Assembly (NCBI GenBank): GCA_002336845.1
Contig: DDEX01000030.1
Span: 942 to 28,730, forward strand
Reading direction: 5' to 3'
DNA: 27,789 nt
Source of the DNA: Rhodobacteraceae bacterium UBA1943
GTDB taxonomy: Bacteria > Pseudomonadota > Alphaproteobacteria > Rhodobacterales > Rhodobacteraceae
Shown: piece by piece, positions 14,460 to 22,011 of the stretch
How positions within the stretch are numbered: the stretch's first letter is position 1
How the letters are laid out: each line of letters starts with the position of its first letter
The notes under the pieces: model-generated
What the model was told of the DNA's origin: nothing
The model's database searches: none
The model's input: the letters and a program-made list of their open reading frames with translations, nothing else
Made by a program: the position numbers and the translations under genes

Positions 14460-15758
14460 GTGACGGAAGCCAAGATGCGAGAAACAGCCGATCATCCCTT
14501 GCGCTATGCGCTGGTCAACGAACTGCACGCGCGCCCCTTTCCGGCGTTGCAAATGCCGTGCAGCGCCGTCTTTCTGGCGATCCGGGCCGAGGGCGAGGCA
14601 CAGACCCGTGACCGCACCCGCGACCGTGCCCATCTTGTGGCTTTGCTTGACCGACATGGCACCGCCCATCCGCAGCCGGGGGCCACGCATTTTTCCGGCC
14701 AGATCGGCAGGGCCGAGCTGAAATGGGAATCCCACACCGAATTCGTGGCCTATTCCGCCTTTACCCCCGGCCTGTCCGCCCATCCGTTCGATCCGGTCGA
14801 GGCTGCGGTCTTTCCCGCCGACTGGCTGGCCGAGGCGCCGGGGCTGCGGGTCGTCTCGCTGCTGATCCGGGTTGAGGAGATGCCCGCGGATGAACCGGCC
14901 ATGATGCAGGCGCTGGACGACTGGTTCGTGGCCGAAAGCCTGGCCGTGGCGCGCGTGGTCGATGGGGCTGCGGTGATTGCCGGGGATTTCCGCATCGATC
15001 CTGCGGGCCATATGCGCTTTGCCGTCTTTGTCCGCCCCGGCACCGGAGAGCGGCGCGTTGGCCGGATCGTGCAGCGCCTGTGCGAGATAGAGACCTATCG
15101 CGCCATGTCGATGCTGGGTTTCGTCGAGGCGCGGGCGCTGTCGGACCGGCTGAACGCGGTCGATCCGCGGCTATCGGCGCTGGTCTCTGGGCTGGATGCC
15201 GACACGCGCCCGGCTGAGGCCGCGCTGCACGAGCTTTTGGCCATCGCGGCGGAACTGGAAAGCCTTGCAGTGCAGAATTCGTTCCGCTTTGGCGCGACCG
15301 GGGCCTATGAGGCGATCGTGCTGAACCGCATTGCGGTGTTGCGGGAAGAGCGGGTCAACGGCCGCCAGAGCTTTGGCGAGTTCATGGCGCGCCGGTATGA
15401 TCCGGCGATGCGCACGGTGAAATCGGCGCAAGGCAGGTTGCGCGAAATGGCGGAACGGGCGCAACGCGCGGCAGAACTGTTGCGCACGCGGGTCGATGTG
15501 GAGCGCAGCGCGCAGAACCAGAAGCTGCTGGAAAGCATGGACCGCCGCGCAGATCTGGCCTTGCGCCTGCAACATACGGTCGAGGGGCTGTCGGTTGTGG
15601 CGATCAGCTATTATGCCGTCAGCTTGGCCTATTACCTGACAGCGCCATTCTTTCATGCGCTGCATCTGGAGGAATATACGACCAAGGCCATTCTGACGCC
15701 GTTGGTCATTCTGGGTGTGTGGTTGGTGATCCGCCGGATCAAGGCGCGGATGCACTAG
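14460..15758 (+). CDS. DUF3422 membrane protein
   Basis: This is a 432-residue protein of the DUF3422 family, widespread in proteobacteria and of unknown function. The N-terminus carries the family hallmark DHPLRYALVNELHARPFPAL. A mixed soluble domain follows, then a long helical region rich in Arg/Glu/Ala (about residues 245-365), likely coiled coil. Two C-terminal membrane segments follow, within VVAISYYAVSLAYYLTAPFF and ILTPLVILGVWLVIRRI, so the soluble part faces the cytoplasm. The frame opens at a GTG at 14460; ATG 14475, preceded by GGAAG, is an equally plausible start. It stands divergent from the EF-hand/ECF cassette and convergent with the glutamine synthetase. Confidence 0.82.
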   Translation: MTEAKMRETADHPLRYALVNELHARPFPALQMPCSAVFLAIRAEGEAQTRDRTRDRAHLVALLDRHGTAHPQPGATHFSGQIGRAELKWESHTEFVAYSAFTPGLSAHPFDPVEAAVFPADWLAEAPGLRVVSLLIRVEEMPADEPAMMQALDDWFVAESLAVARVVDGAAVIAGDFRIDPAGHMRFAVFVRPGTGERRVGRIVQRLCEIETYRAMSMLGFVEARALSDRLNAVDPRLSALVSGLDADTRPAEAALHELLAIAAELESLAVQNSFRFGATGAYEAIVLNRIAVLREERVNGRQSFGEFMARRYDPAMRTVKSAQGRLREMAERAQRAAELLRTRVDVERSAQNQKLLESMDRRADLALRLQHTVEGLSVVAISYYAVSLAYYLTAPFFHALHLEEYTTKAILTPLVILGVWLVIRRIKARMH

Positions 15759-15768
15759 GCCGCCCTGA

Positions 15769-15791
15769 CCCTCTCCCTTTGGGGGAGAGGG
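15769..15791. terminator. hairpin between convergent genes, possible dispersed repeat
   Basis: CCCTCTCCC (15769-15777) and GGGAGAGGG (15783-15791) form perfect 9-base arms around TTTGG in the 46-base gap between the DUF3422 gene and the glutamine synthetase. The following GCTGGGGTGAGGGG is, in my recollection, part of an intergenic sequence common in many Gram-negative genomes. It probably acts as a terminator for both genes; no U-tract is present. Confidence 0.55.
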
Positions 15792-15804
15792 CTGGGGTGA
15801 GGGG

Positions 15805-17154
15805 TCAGACCGTATCGAGATACAGCTCGACCTTTTCCTGATCGGACAGATCGCCAATGTAATGCAGCTCTTGCCGCTTGGTCGAGATCAGGTTCTTGAT
15901 CAACTCGGGGTGCAGGAAGCGCGGCACGGTTTCGCTGGCCTCCAGCGCGTCGATGGCATGTTCCCAGCTATCGGGAATTTGCGGCAGATCGGGCAGGGCG
16001 TAAGAGTTGCCCACCACCGGGGTCGGCGGTTCCATCTGGTTTTCGATCCCGTCCAGTGCCGCGCCAAGGATGGCCGCCAGCATCAGATAGGGGTTCACGT
16101 CGCCGCCCGCGACGCGGTGTTCGATGCGGCGCGCGGCGGGGTTGCCGGCCGGAATACGAATTGCCGCCGTGCGGTTCTCATATCCCCAGGCGATCGAGGT
16201 GGGCGCATGTTTGCCCGGCACCAGACGTTCATAGCTGTTCTGGTGCGGCGCAAAGATCAGCGTGGAATCGTGCATCGCGTTCAGGCAGCCCGCCACCGCC
16301 TGCCGCAGCAGCGCCGTGCCCTTCGGCCCGCCGGAGTCGAACACGTTGTCGCCGTCCTGATTGATCAGGCTGAAATGGGTATGCAGGCCAGAGCCGGAAT
16401 ATTCCAGATAGGGTTTGGCCATGAAGCTGGCGGCAAAGCCGTGGCGGCGGGCCAGGCCCTTGACCAGCATCTTAAACAGCCAGGCATCATCGGCGGCGCG
16501 CAGGGCGTCGTCGCAGTGCATCAGGTTCACTTCGAACTGACCCAGACCCGTTTCGCTGGTCGTGGTGTCGGCCGGAATGTCCATCGCCTCGCAAGCGTCG
16601 TAAAGATCGGTAAAGAAGGTGTCGAAGGCATCCAGCGCGCGGATCGACAGGGTTTCCGCCGCCTTCCTGACCTTGCCCGACCGGGGCGAGGCGGGGGCTT
16701 GCAACGTCTTGCCGCTGTCGTCGATCAGGAAGAATTCCAGCTCCATCGCGCAAACCGGCGTCAGGCCGCGCGCCTTGAAGCGTTGCACCACGGCGTTCAG
16801 CGCGTGGCGGGGGTCGCCCTCATAGGGCGTGCCGTTTTCGCGGAACATCCAGATCGGCAGAAGTGCGGTCGGTGCCTCGAGCCAAGGCATCGGCATGAAG
16901 CCGCGCTCGGTCGGTTTCAGCACGCCGTCCTGATCGCCCTGTTCAAAGACCAGGGGGCTGTCGTCGATGTCCTCGCCCCAGATGTCGAGGTTCAGCACCG
17001 AAAAGGGAAAACGGGTTCCGTCTTTCACAACCTTGTCGGCAAAGCGGGCCGGAACACGCTTGCCGCGTGCCTGGCCGTTCAGATCCGCCGCCGCGACCCG
17101 GATGGTGCGGACGTTGGGATGTTTGCGAAGATAGTCTTTCATGTTCGTGTTCAT
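15805..17154 (-). CDS. glutamine synthetase-family ligase, probable gamma-glutamylpolyamine synthetase
   Basis: This is a class I glutamine-synthetase-fold ligase that joins glutamate to an amine using ATP. It is more like PuuA/GlnA3-type amine ligases than the ammonia-assimilating enzyme. About 449 residues from the start at 17154. Family landmarks include NGQARGKRVP, the metal-site ELEFFLID, ETGLGQFEVNL, GSGLHTHFSL, and the ATP/glutamate region KHAPTSIAWGYENRTAAIRIP with RRIEHRVAGGDVNPYLMLAA. In-frame starts at 17172 and 17142 are also possible; no ribosome site decides. It lies downstream of an amino-acid ABC transporter operon and has its own upstream palindrome, suggesting use of imported amines or amino acids. 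The actual substrate is not shown by the sequence. Confidence 0.88.
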   Translation of the reverse strand: MNTNMKDYLRKHPNVRTIRVAAADLNGQARGKRVPARFADKVVKDGTRFPFSVLNLDIWGEDIDDSPLVFEQGDQDGVLKPTERGFMPMPWLEAPTALLPIWMFRENGTPYEGDPRHALNAVVQRFKARGLTPVCAMELEFFLIDDSGKTLQAPASPRSGKVRKAAETLSIRALDAFDTFFTDLYDACEAMDIPADTTTSETGLGQFEVNLMHCDDALRAADDAWLFKMLVKGLARRHGFAASFMAKPYLEYSGSGLHTHFSLINQDGDNVFDSGGPKGTALLRQAVAGCLNAMHDSTLIFAPHQNSYERLVPGKHAPTSIAWGYENRTAAIRIPAGNPAARRIEHRVAGGDVNPYLMLAAILGAALDGIENQMEPPTPVVGNSYALPDLPQIPDSWEHAIDALEASETVPRFLHPELIKNLISTKRQELHYIGDLSDQEKVELYLDTV

Positions 17155-17268
17155 GGTGTCGATGCGGGGCATGAACCACCCGCGCCACACCCCCATGGCA
17201 TAGCAGGCAGGTTACCGGATCATGCCCTTGATCCTTTCCCTGTTGCGACCTTCAGCGGGTGTGCCGCC

Positions 17269-17282
17269 AATTTGATCAAATT
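17269..17282. promoter_or_regulatory. perfect 14-base palindrome upstream of the glutamine synthetase gene
   Basis: AATTTGATCAAATT is a perfect, A/T-rich palindrome in GC-rich DNA, in the 135-base gap between the second permease and the glutamine synthetase. Ten of its bases (ATTTGATCAA) recur upstream of the transporter ATPase gene. It is probably the operator of a shared regulator. Confidence 0.55.
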
Positions 17283-17289
17283 AAGCCTA

Positions 17290-18120
17290 CTATCGGACCA
17301 ACTGCGGACGCAAGCGAATTCTGCTTTTCATGTTTTGCGGCAGATGACGGTTCAGCCGTTTGTTGATCTGGCCGAAGACCCAGGTGATGATCAGCGTCAT
17401 GGCGATGAAATACATCGCGATGATCGGATAGGGCACGAAGGGGTTGAAGGTCTTGTCCGCGAAATAGTTCGCATAATAGAGCGCGTCGCCCTGCTGGCCA
17501 AAGGCCGGAAACCCCGAGAAAAACACCAGTGTCGTGGCGTGGAACAGAAAGATCGCCTCGTTCGTGTAGGCGGGCCAGCCAAGGCGCAGCATGGTAGGCC
17601 ATTCGATCCGGCGGAACTTGTTCCAGCCGGTGATGCCATAGGCCTCGGCCGCCTCCAGATCGCCCTTGGGGATCGACCGCAGCGCGCCGAAAAAGATTTC
17701 CGCCGAATAGGCCGAGGTGTTCAGGAACAGCACGAACAAGGCACCGGCCCAGGCTTTGGTCGTCCAGCTTGTGGCGATGGTGATGCCAAGAATATCAATG
17801 CCCGCGCGCGGCAAGAGAACCAGCGTCTCATAGGCAAGAAAGAACTGGATGAACAGCGGCGAGCCGCGAAAGACGAAGATGAACCATTCGGCGGGTTTGC
17901 GCACCCAAGTGCGGCGCGAGGCCTTGGCCAGCGCCAGCGCATTGGCCAGGAAAAAGCCGAAGAACAGCGCCAGAACCCCGAAATAGATGTTCCACAGCAG
18001 GCCAGAGCCGATCAGCGTGACTTCCTGGCACAGGGTGAAATCTTTCTTCGGCAGAAGGTTCTCACCAATTCCGATGGACCGCAGGCCATAGTCTTGAATC
18101 GTTTGCCAGCAACTGCTCAT
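17290..18120 (-). CDS. polar amino-acid ABC transporter permease (HisM/ArtM-like), second subunit
   Basis: This is a 276-residue inner-membrane permease of a polar amino-acid uptake ABC transporter. It has about five or six hydrophobic segments and the ATPase-contact EAA loop in DLEAAEAYGITGWNKFRRIE. The segment VFRGSPLFIQFFLAYE is typical of HisM/GlnP-type subunits. An unusual N-terminal stretch of about 35 residues precedes the first helix. The start at 18120 overlaps the preceding permease stop by four bases (ATGA), so both subunits are made together as a heterodimer. Longer in-frame starts up to 18417 would lie inside the neighbouring gene and are rejected. The substrate class (His/Arg/Lys/ornithine/opine-like) cannot be narrowed from sequence. 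Confidence 0.92.
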   Translation of the reverse strand: MSSCWQTIQDYGLRSIGIGENLLPKKDFTLCQEVTLIGSGLLWNIYFGVLALFFGFFLANALALAKASRRTWVRKPAEWFIFVFRGSPLFIQFFLAYETLVLLPRAGIDILGITIATSWTTKAWAGALFVLFLNTSAYSAEIFFGALRSIPKGDLEAAEAYGITGWNKFRRIEWPTMLRLGWPAYTNEAIFLFHATTLVFFSGFPAFGQQGDALYYANYFADKTFNPFVPYPIIAMYFIAMTLIITWVFGQINKRLNRHLPQNMKSRIRLRPQLVR

Positions 18121-18998
18121 GCGCCCGCCCTCCGCATGGCTTCGCCCGCAGCCGTGGCCTGCCCCTTGGACAGCCGGTTCGACAGGCGTTTCAGGAAGAT
18201 CTCGGACACGCGGGTCATCACCAGATAAAACACCATCAGCCCCAGAAAGTAGTAAAGGCGCCAGTCCGGGTGCGGATATTCGAACACCTGCGTTTTTGAT
18301 CCGCCCAACTCGCGCGCGTAGTAAACGATGTCCTTGACGCCCAGCAGGAACAACAGCGGCGTCGCCTTGATCAGGATCATCCACAGGTTTGACAGGCCCG
18401 GCAGCGCATAGACCCACATCTGCGGAATGAGGATGCGGCGGAACACCTGACCGTGGCTCATCCCATAGGCCTCGGCGGTTTCCAGTTGGGCGCGCGGCAC
18501 CGCCTGCATCGCGCCGTAAAGCACGTTGGCGGTAAAGGCACCAAAGACGATGGCAAAGGTAAAGACCGCAAGGAAAAAGCCATACATCTGAAACGTCAGC
18601 GGCGAGGAGGTGGCCAGCGGCACCTTGGCCGCAGCGCAGACCTTGAACTCCAGCCCCTGCCAGGGCCAGGGCGATCCGGCGGGGCAGACCATCAGGTTCT
18701 TGACGTATTCGATGCCCTGATCCAGCGCGATCACGAAGAACATGAAAAAGATGATGTCAGGAATGCCGCGGACCATGGCGATATAGCCCTTGCCCAGCCA
18801 GCGGACCGGCGCGACATGCGAGCGCGCCATCGTGGCGCCGCCAAACCCGAAGATCATCGCGGCGGGCGCGGTGACGGCCAGCAGGATCAGCACGATCACG
18901 AAAGACCAATAAAAATCGAGGTGCTTGCCAGAGGTCAGATAGCAGGCAAGCCAAGTCAGGCCCTCGATCGACTTGGGATCGGCGCAGCTGGCAAACAT
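18117..18998 (-). CDS. polar amino-acid ABC transporter permease (HisQ-like), first subunit
   Basis: This is a 293-residue membrane permease, partner of the next gene. It shows the HisQ/HisM-type helix KGYIAMVRGIPDIIFFMFFV, the EAA loop QLETAEAYGMSHGQVFRRI, and SNLWMILIKATPLLFLLGVKD. It is longer than typical 220-240-residue homologues because of an N-terminal segment with two cysteines and an insertion of roughly 35 residues after the second helix (around MVCPAGSPWPWQGLEFKVCAAA), also with two cysteines and probably periplasmic. This could affect the binding-protein docking face. A GC-rich hairpin separates it from the binding-protein gene upstream. Confidence 0.91.
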   Translation of the reverse strand: MFASCADPKSIEGLTWLACYLTSGKHLDFYWSFVIVLILLAVTAPAAMIFGFGGATMARSHVAPVRWLGKGYIAMVRGIPDIIFFMFFVIALDQGIEYVKNLMVCPAGSPWPWQGLEFKVCAAAKVPLATSSPLTFQMYGFFLAVFTFAIVFGAFTANVLYGAMQAVPRAQLETAEAYGMSHGQVFRRILIPQMWVYALPGLSNLWMILIKATPLLFLLGVKDIVYYARELGGSKTQVFEYPHPDWRLYYFLGLMVFYLVMTRVSEIFLKRLSNRLSKGQATAAGEAMRRAGA

Positions 18999-19033
18999 GG
19001 GGGCGATCCCTTGCGGCAGTCGGGAAAAGGGGT

Positions 19034-19057
19034 GGCCCCGCCGCAGCGGGCGGGGCC
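19034..19057. repeat. intercistronic stem-loop after the binding-protein gene
   Basis: GGCCCCGCC (19034-19042) and GGCGGGGCC (19049-19057) pair perfectly around six bases, just beyond the binding-protein stop and before the first permease. Such stem-loops often stabilise the upstream mRNA or cause partial termination, raising binding protein over permease. This is an inference from its place. Confidence 0.6.
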
Positions 19058-19064
19058 GAGGGAT

Positions 19065-19787
19065 TTACCAGGTCTTGGCTTGGGGGCCGAAGAACTCGGT
19101 GATCTTGGCGTTCAGCGAGCCATCGGCCTTCATCTTGTTGATGGCGTCGTCGAACTTGGCGCGCAGCTCGGTGTCGGACTTGCGGAAAGCCATGCCGACC
19201 CCGCCGCCGATGACTTCTTCCTTGTCCAACAGAACCAGCGTGCCACCCGACTCCGCAGCGATCGGAACCAGATAGTCCTTGTCGGCCAGAACGGCCACCG
19301 CCTCGCCGTTCTTCACGGCGGCAACGGTTTCCTCGGGCGTGGCATATTCGACCACGGTCATGCCATTTTCAGCCACGAAAGCCGCCTGGATGGTCGAGGT
19401 TTGCGCCGCAACCGGGCCGGATTTCAGATCGACATCCTTCGACAGCGCGAGATAGGCCGACGAGGCCGGCGGGATGTAGGGCTGGCTGAAATCGACGACT
19501 TCGGCGCGTTCCGGCGTGATCGACATGCCGGCGATGATCACGTCATAGTTGCCCGATTGCAGGTTGGGGATGATGCTGTCCCACTCATTCGTGGTCCAGG
19601 TGCAGGTCAGGTTCTCGATCTTGCAGATGTTGTCGCCGAACCAGCGTTCGAACCCGTCAACCTCGCCCTTGTCGTTGATGAAGTTGTAGGGAGGGTAAGC
19701 GCCCTCGGTTCCCAGACGCACGACATCCTGTGCGAAGGCGGCGGTGCCCAAGGTGGCCAGCGCGGTGGCAAGAAGCAGTTTTTTCAT
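19065..19787 (-). CDS. periplasmic amino-acid-binding protein of the ABC transporter
   Basis: This 240-residue family 3 solute-binding protein delivers polar amino acids to the permease. The signal peptide MKKLLLATALATLGTAAFAQ is probably cleaved between FA and QD. Mature features typical of the family are VVRLGTEGAYPPYNFIND, WDSIIPNLQSGNYDVIIAGM and ITPERAEVVDFSQPY, which form the ligand pocket. Two cysteines (CKIENLTC) are seven apart and could form a disulfide. It starts after a GGGAG site and follows the ATPase by 26 bases. Ligand identity (for example arginine, ornithine, histidine or an opine) cannot be fixed by eye. Confidence 0.94.
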   Translation of the reverse strand: MKKLLLATALATLGTAAFAQDVVRLGTEGAYPPYNFINDKGEVDGFERWFGDNICKIENLTCTWTTNEWDSIIPNLQSGNYDVIIAGMSITPERAEVVDFSQPYIPPASSAYLALSKDVDLKSGPVAAQTSTIQAAFVAENGMTVVEYATPEETVAAVKNGEAVAVLADKDYLVPIAAESGGTLVLLDKEEVIGGGVGMAFRKSDTELRAKFDDAINKMKADGSLNAKITEFFGPQAKTW

Positions 19788-19813
19788 TGTTAACTCCCTG
19801 TGACGGTTCGTGG

Positions 19814-20593
19814 TTAGGCGGCTGTGGCAGACAGGAATCCGCGCAGCCGTTCGGTTTTCGGATTGCCGAAAAGTTCAGCGGGCGGCCCCTGTTCCTCGAT
19901 CTTGCCCTGATGAAGGAAGATCACATGGTCGGAACAGTCGGCAGCCAGCTTCATGTCGTGGGTGACGAGAAGCATGGTGCGCCCCTCGTCGGCAAGGGCC
20001 TTGATGACGCGCACCACCTCTTGCTCCAGCTCGGGGTCAAGGGCGCTGGTCGGTTCATCGAACAACAGGGCGCGCGGCTCCATGCAGAGGGCGCGGGCAA
20101 TGGCGGCGCGCTGCTGCTGGCCGCCCGAAAGCTGCGCGGGCCAGTTGTCGGCCTTGTCGCCGATGCCCACCTTGGCCAGGTATTCGCGCGCCTTCTTTTC
20201 CACCTCGACCGGATCGCGCTTCAGCACGGTCACCGGCGCTTCCATCACGTTTTGCAGAATCGTCAGATGCGCCCACAGGTTGAACTGCTGAAACACCATC
20301 GACAGGTTGGTGCGGATGCGCGTCACCTGCGCGCGGTCCGCGGGGTGACGGTGCAGGCCTTCGCCCTTCCAATGCACGGCCTCACCCTCAAACTTGATAC
20401 TGCCTTGCTGGCTGTCTTCCAGCAGGTTGCAGCAGCGCAGTAACGTCGATTTGCCCGACCCGGACGAGCCGATCAGCGACACGACATGGCCGCGCGGGGC
20501 GACCAGATCGACCCCTTTCAGGACTTCCAACTGGCCATAGGCCTTGTGCAGGTCACGAATTTCGATGACGGGCGTATCTTGGCTGTCGGTCAC
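19814..20593 (-). CDS. polar amino-acid ABC transporter ATP-binding protein (HisP-like)
   Basis: This is the cytoplasmic ATPase that powers the adjacent amino-acid importer. The 259-residue protein carries Walker A GSSGSGKST, the Q-loop in MVFQQFNLWAHLT, signature LSGGQQQR, Walker B ALLFDEPTSALD, and the switch histidine in LLVTHDM, all in normal order. The HisP-type insert with a histidine-bearing loop (GEGLHRHPADRAQ) is present. It is the first gene of the operon ATPase, binding protein, two permeases, which leads on to the glutamine synthetase. Upstream at 20615-20627 lies a palindrome matching the one before the synthetase. Confidence 0.96.
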   Translation of the reverse strand: MTDSQDTPVIEIRDLHKAYGQLEVLKGVDLVAPRGHVVSLIGSSGSGKSTLLRCCNLLEDSQQGSIKFEGEAVHWKGEGLHRHPADRAQVTRIRTNLSMVFQQFNLWAHLTILQNVMEAPVTVLKRDPVEVEKKAREYLAKVGIGDKADNWPAQLSGGQQQRAAIARALCMEPRALLFDEPTSALDPELEQEVVRVIKALADEGRTMLLVTHDMKLAADCSDHVIFLHQGKIEEQGPPAELFGNPKTERLRGFLSATAA

Positions 20594-20614
20594 GTTCTGC
20601 CTGCGGTTCTGATC

Positions 20615-20627
20615 TGTTGATCAAATA
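20615..20627. promoter_or_regulatory. palindrome upstream of the ABC transporter operon
   Basis: TTGATCAA (20617-20624) is a perfect palindrome within TGTTGATCAAATA. On the minus strand the run ATTTGATCAA is identical to the site before the glutamine synthetase. It lies 22 bases upstream of the ATPase start and next to a possible promoter (TTGCAA at 20655-20650, CTATTT near 20631-20626). It is a likely operator. Confidence 0.5.
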
Positions 20628-20694
20628 GGGCGCAGAAATCGACGCTTTGCAACGGCATTTCGATGCGTCCCGCTGCCCTATGCCTGTAAAAACG

Positions 20695-21465
20695 TCAGGG
20701 TGCGGCGTCGTTTTGTGCAGGAGGCGGCGGTGTCGGGACGGCCAGATAGGCCGAAGGCGCGATTCGAACGATGCCTTTCAGGTGCAGCGTTTCGCGATCA
20801 TCGGGCGACAGGGCAGCGATGGCCCCGGCCACGGCGGCAAAGACCGCTTCGCCATCCGTCCCCGCCGCCGCGATCAGGGGCAGGCCGGGGGTGGGGGCGG
20901 TGCGCTCTATCTCTTTCAGGGCCAGCGTGTCGCCGCCCCGTTCGACCAGCAGCGCCCAAGTCAGCGCATCCAAGGCCGCAAGATCGGCCTGGCCACCGGC
21001 AACCGCCGCCGCCGAAAGCCGGTGCCCGCCGGTCTGCACGCCTGCCGGAAAACGCAGGCCACGGGTTGCGGCATGGGTCTGCGGCGCGGCCCAGCCCGAT
21101 TGCGACAGGGGTTCGTTATAGGCAAGGGGGGTGCCGTCGAACTCGGCCAGTGTCCGGCGCGGATCATCCTTGCGGGCGACAAAGACCGAGCAGTAATGGC
21201 CGGGCGGGCACCCGGGCAGCCCGTAATCGGGGGTTCCGATCAGCGTGACCTTATCGTGCAGCTTCGCGCGATAAGGAAAGCCGCAGGTCTGTGACAGCAC
21301 CAGATCGGGCGCCTGCCATGCTTGCCAATAGGCCTCTTCGCCGCGCGTCAGCGCATCGGGGGCAGCAATGCCGCGGGCGCGCAAGGCATCGCGGATCAGG
21401 GCCCAAAGCCGGTCATTCGCCGGGGCCATGCCCGCCAGCTCATACATGCCAAGTGAGGCGATCAT
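20695..21465 (-). CDS. PhnD-like substrate-binding protein without signal peptide
   Basis: This is a 256-residue protein of the phosphate/phosphonate-binding PhnD-like superfamily (periplasmic binding fold). Typical parts are the opening ASLGMYELAGMAPANDRLW, the central DLVLSQTCGFPYRAKLHDKV, the hinge with LAYNEPLSQSGWAAP, and GGQADLAALDALTWALL. No signal peptide is visible, and no ABC ATPase or permease is adjacent. It may therefore be a cytoplasmic or repurposed binding protein rather than a transporter part, unless an undetected upstream start adds one. Its start overlaps the TerB-like stop by four bases, so the two are translationally coupled. The ligand is unknown. Confidence 0.78.
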   Translation of the reverse strand: MIASLGMYELAGMAPANDRLWALIRDALRARGIAAPDALTRGEEAYWQAWQAPDLVLSQTCGFPYRAKLHDKVTLIGTPDYGLPGCPPGHYCSVFVARKDDPRRTLAEFDGTPLAYNEPLSQSGWAAPQTHAATRGLRFPAGVQTGGHRLSAAAVAGGQADLAALDALTWALLVERGGDTLALKEIERTAPTPGLPLIAAAGTDGEAVFAAVAGAIAALSPDDRETLHLKGIVRIAPSAYLAVPTPPPPAQNDAAP

Positions 21466-21899
21466 TCCTTCAGCGCCCTTGCCCGTGCGAGGGCCGATTC
21501 CACATCGGTCAGGCCCAGAAGGTTGGTCAGCAGGCGCAATTGCTGATCTTCCTCGGCGTTGCGGTCACCATCTGACAGCGCAACCGACCAGAAGGCCTGC
21601 AAAAGGCCCGTCCGCTCCTCGACCGGGACGGCGGCTTTCAGCGCGCGGGTAAAGCGCACAGTGTCGGGGGCCTGGGTTTCCAGTTCTTCGGCCTGGGCGC
21701 GCAGATGCACCGCCTCGAACGGGCCAAGGCCGTGGCGGGCCATCAGGATGCGGTCGATCTTATCGACCTCTTCGGCGGCATAAAGCCCGTCGGCGCGCGC
21801 GACGCGGACAAGCAGGGCGGCCAGCGCCAGCCGGGCATCCGGCTCGGGCAGGCGGTCAGGGGCGGGGGCCAGAAGCTGGCGGAGGAGATCACCGAACAT
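21462..21899 (-). CDS. TerB-like domain protein
   Basis: This is a 145-residue, all-helical acidic protein of the TerB/DjlA-N type. The pattern is RLALAALLVRVARADGLYAAEE, then ARHGLGPFEAVHLRAQAEEL, then LLQAFWSVALSDGDRNAEED, and a last helix. The two repeats of A-x-A/S-D-G-x-x-x-x-E-E character are the family's metal-binding turns. Tellurite operon partners are absent, so a general stress or membrane-associated role is as likely as tellurite resistance. A longer frame starts at 22079, but it runs through the repeat-like gap and lacks a matching N-terminus. The stop overlaps the PhnD-like start. Confidence 0.85.
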   Translation of the reverse strand: MFGDLLRQLLAPAPDRLPEPDARLALAALLVRVARADGLYAAEEVDKIDRILMARHGLGPFEAVHLRAQAEELETQAPDTVRFTRALKAAVPVEERTGLLQAFWSVALSDGDRNAEEDQQLRLLTNLLGLTDVESALARARALKE

Positions 21900-22011
21900 G
21901 GCGCAAAGGTATGCGCGCCTTTGCGCCAAGGGAAGCCCCGAAGCAAAGCCACGAAGCTCAGGCCTGACGCGCTGCCCTTTCCCCTTCATCTTGGCGGAAA
22001 TATCCCGGGGG

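Noticed and set aside
15862..18228. 788-codon plus-strand frame across the glutamine synthetase and permease
   Set aside because: It covers three real minus-strand genes, shows no domain pattern and is rich in Arg/Gly/His as shadow frames are.
21462..21899. Tellurite-resistance operon
   Set aside because: Only a TerB-like gene is present; no TerC, TerD or related partners are nearby.
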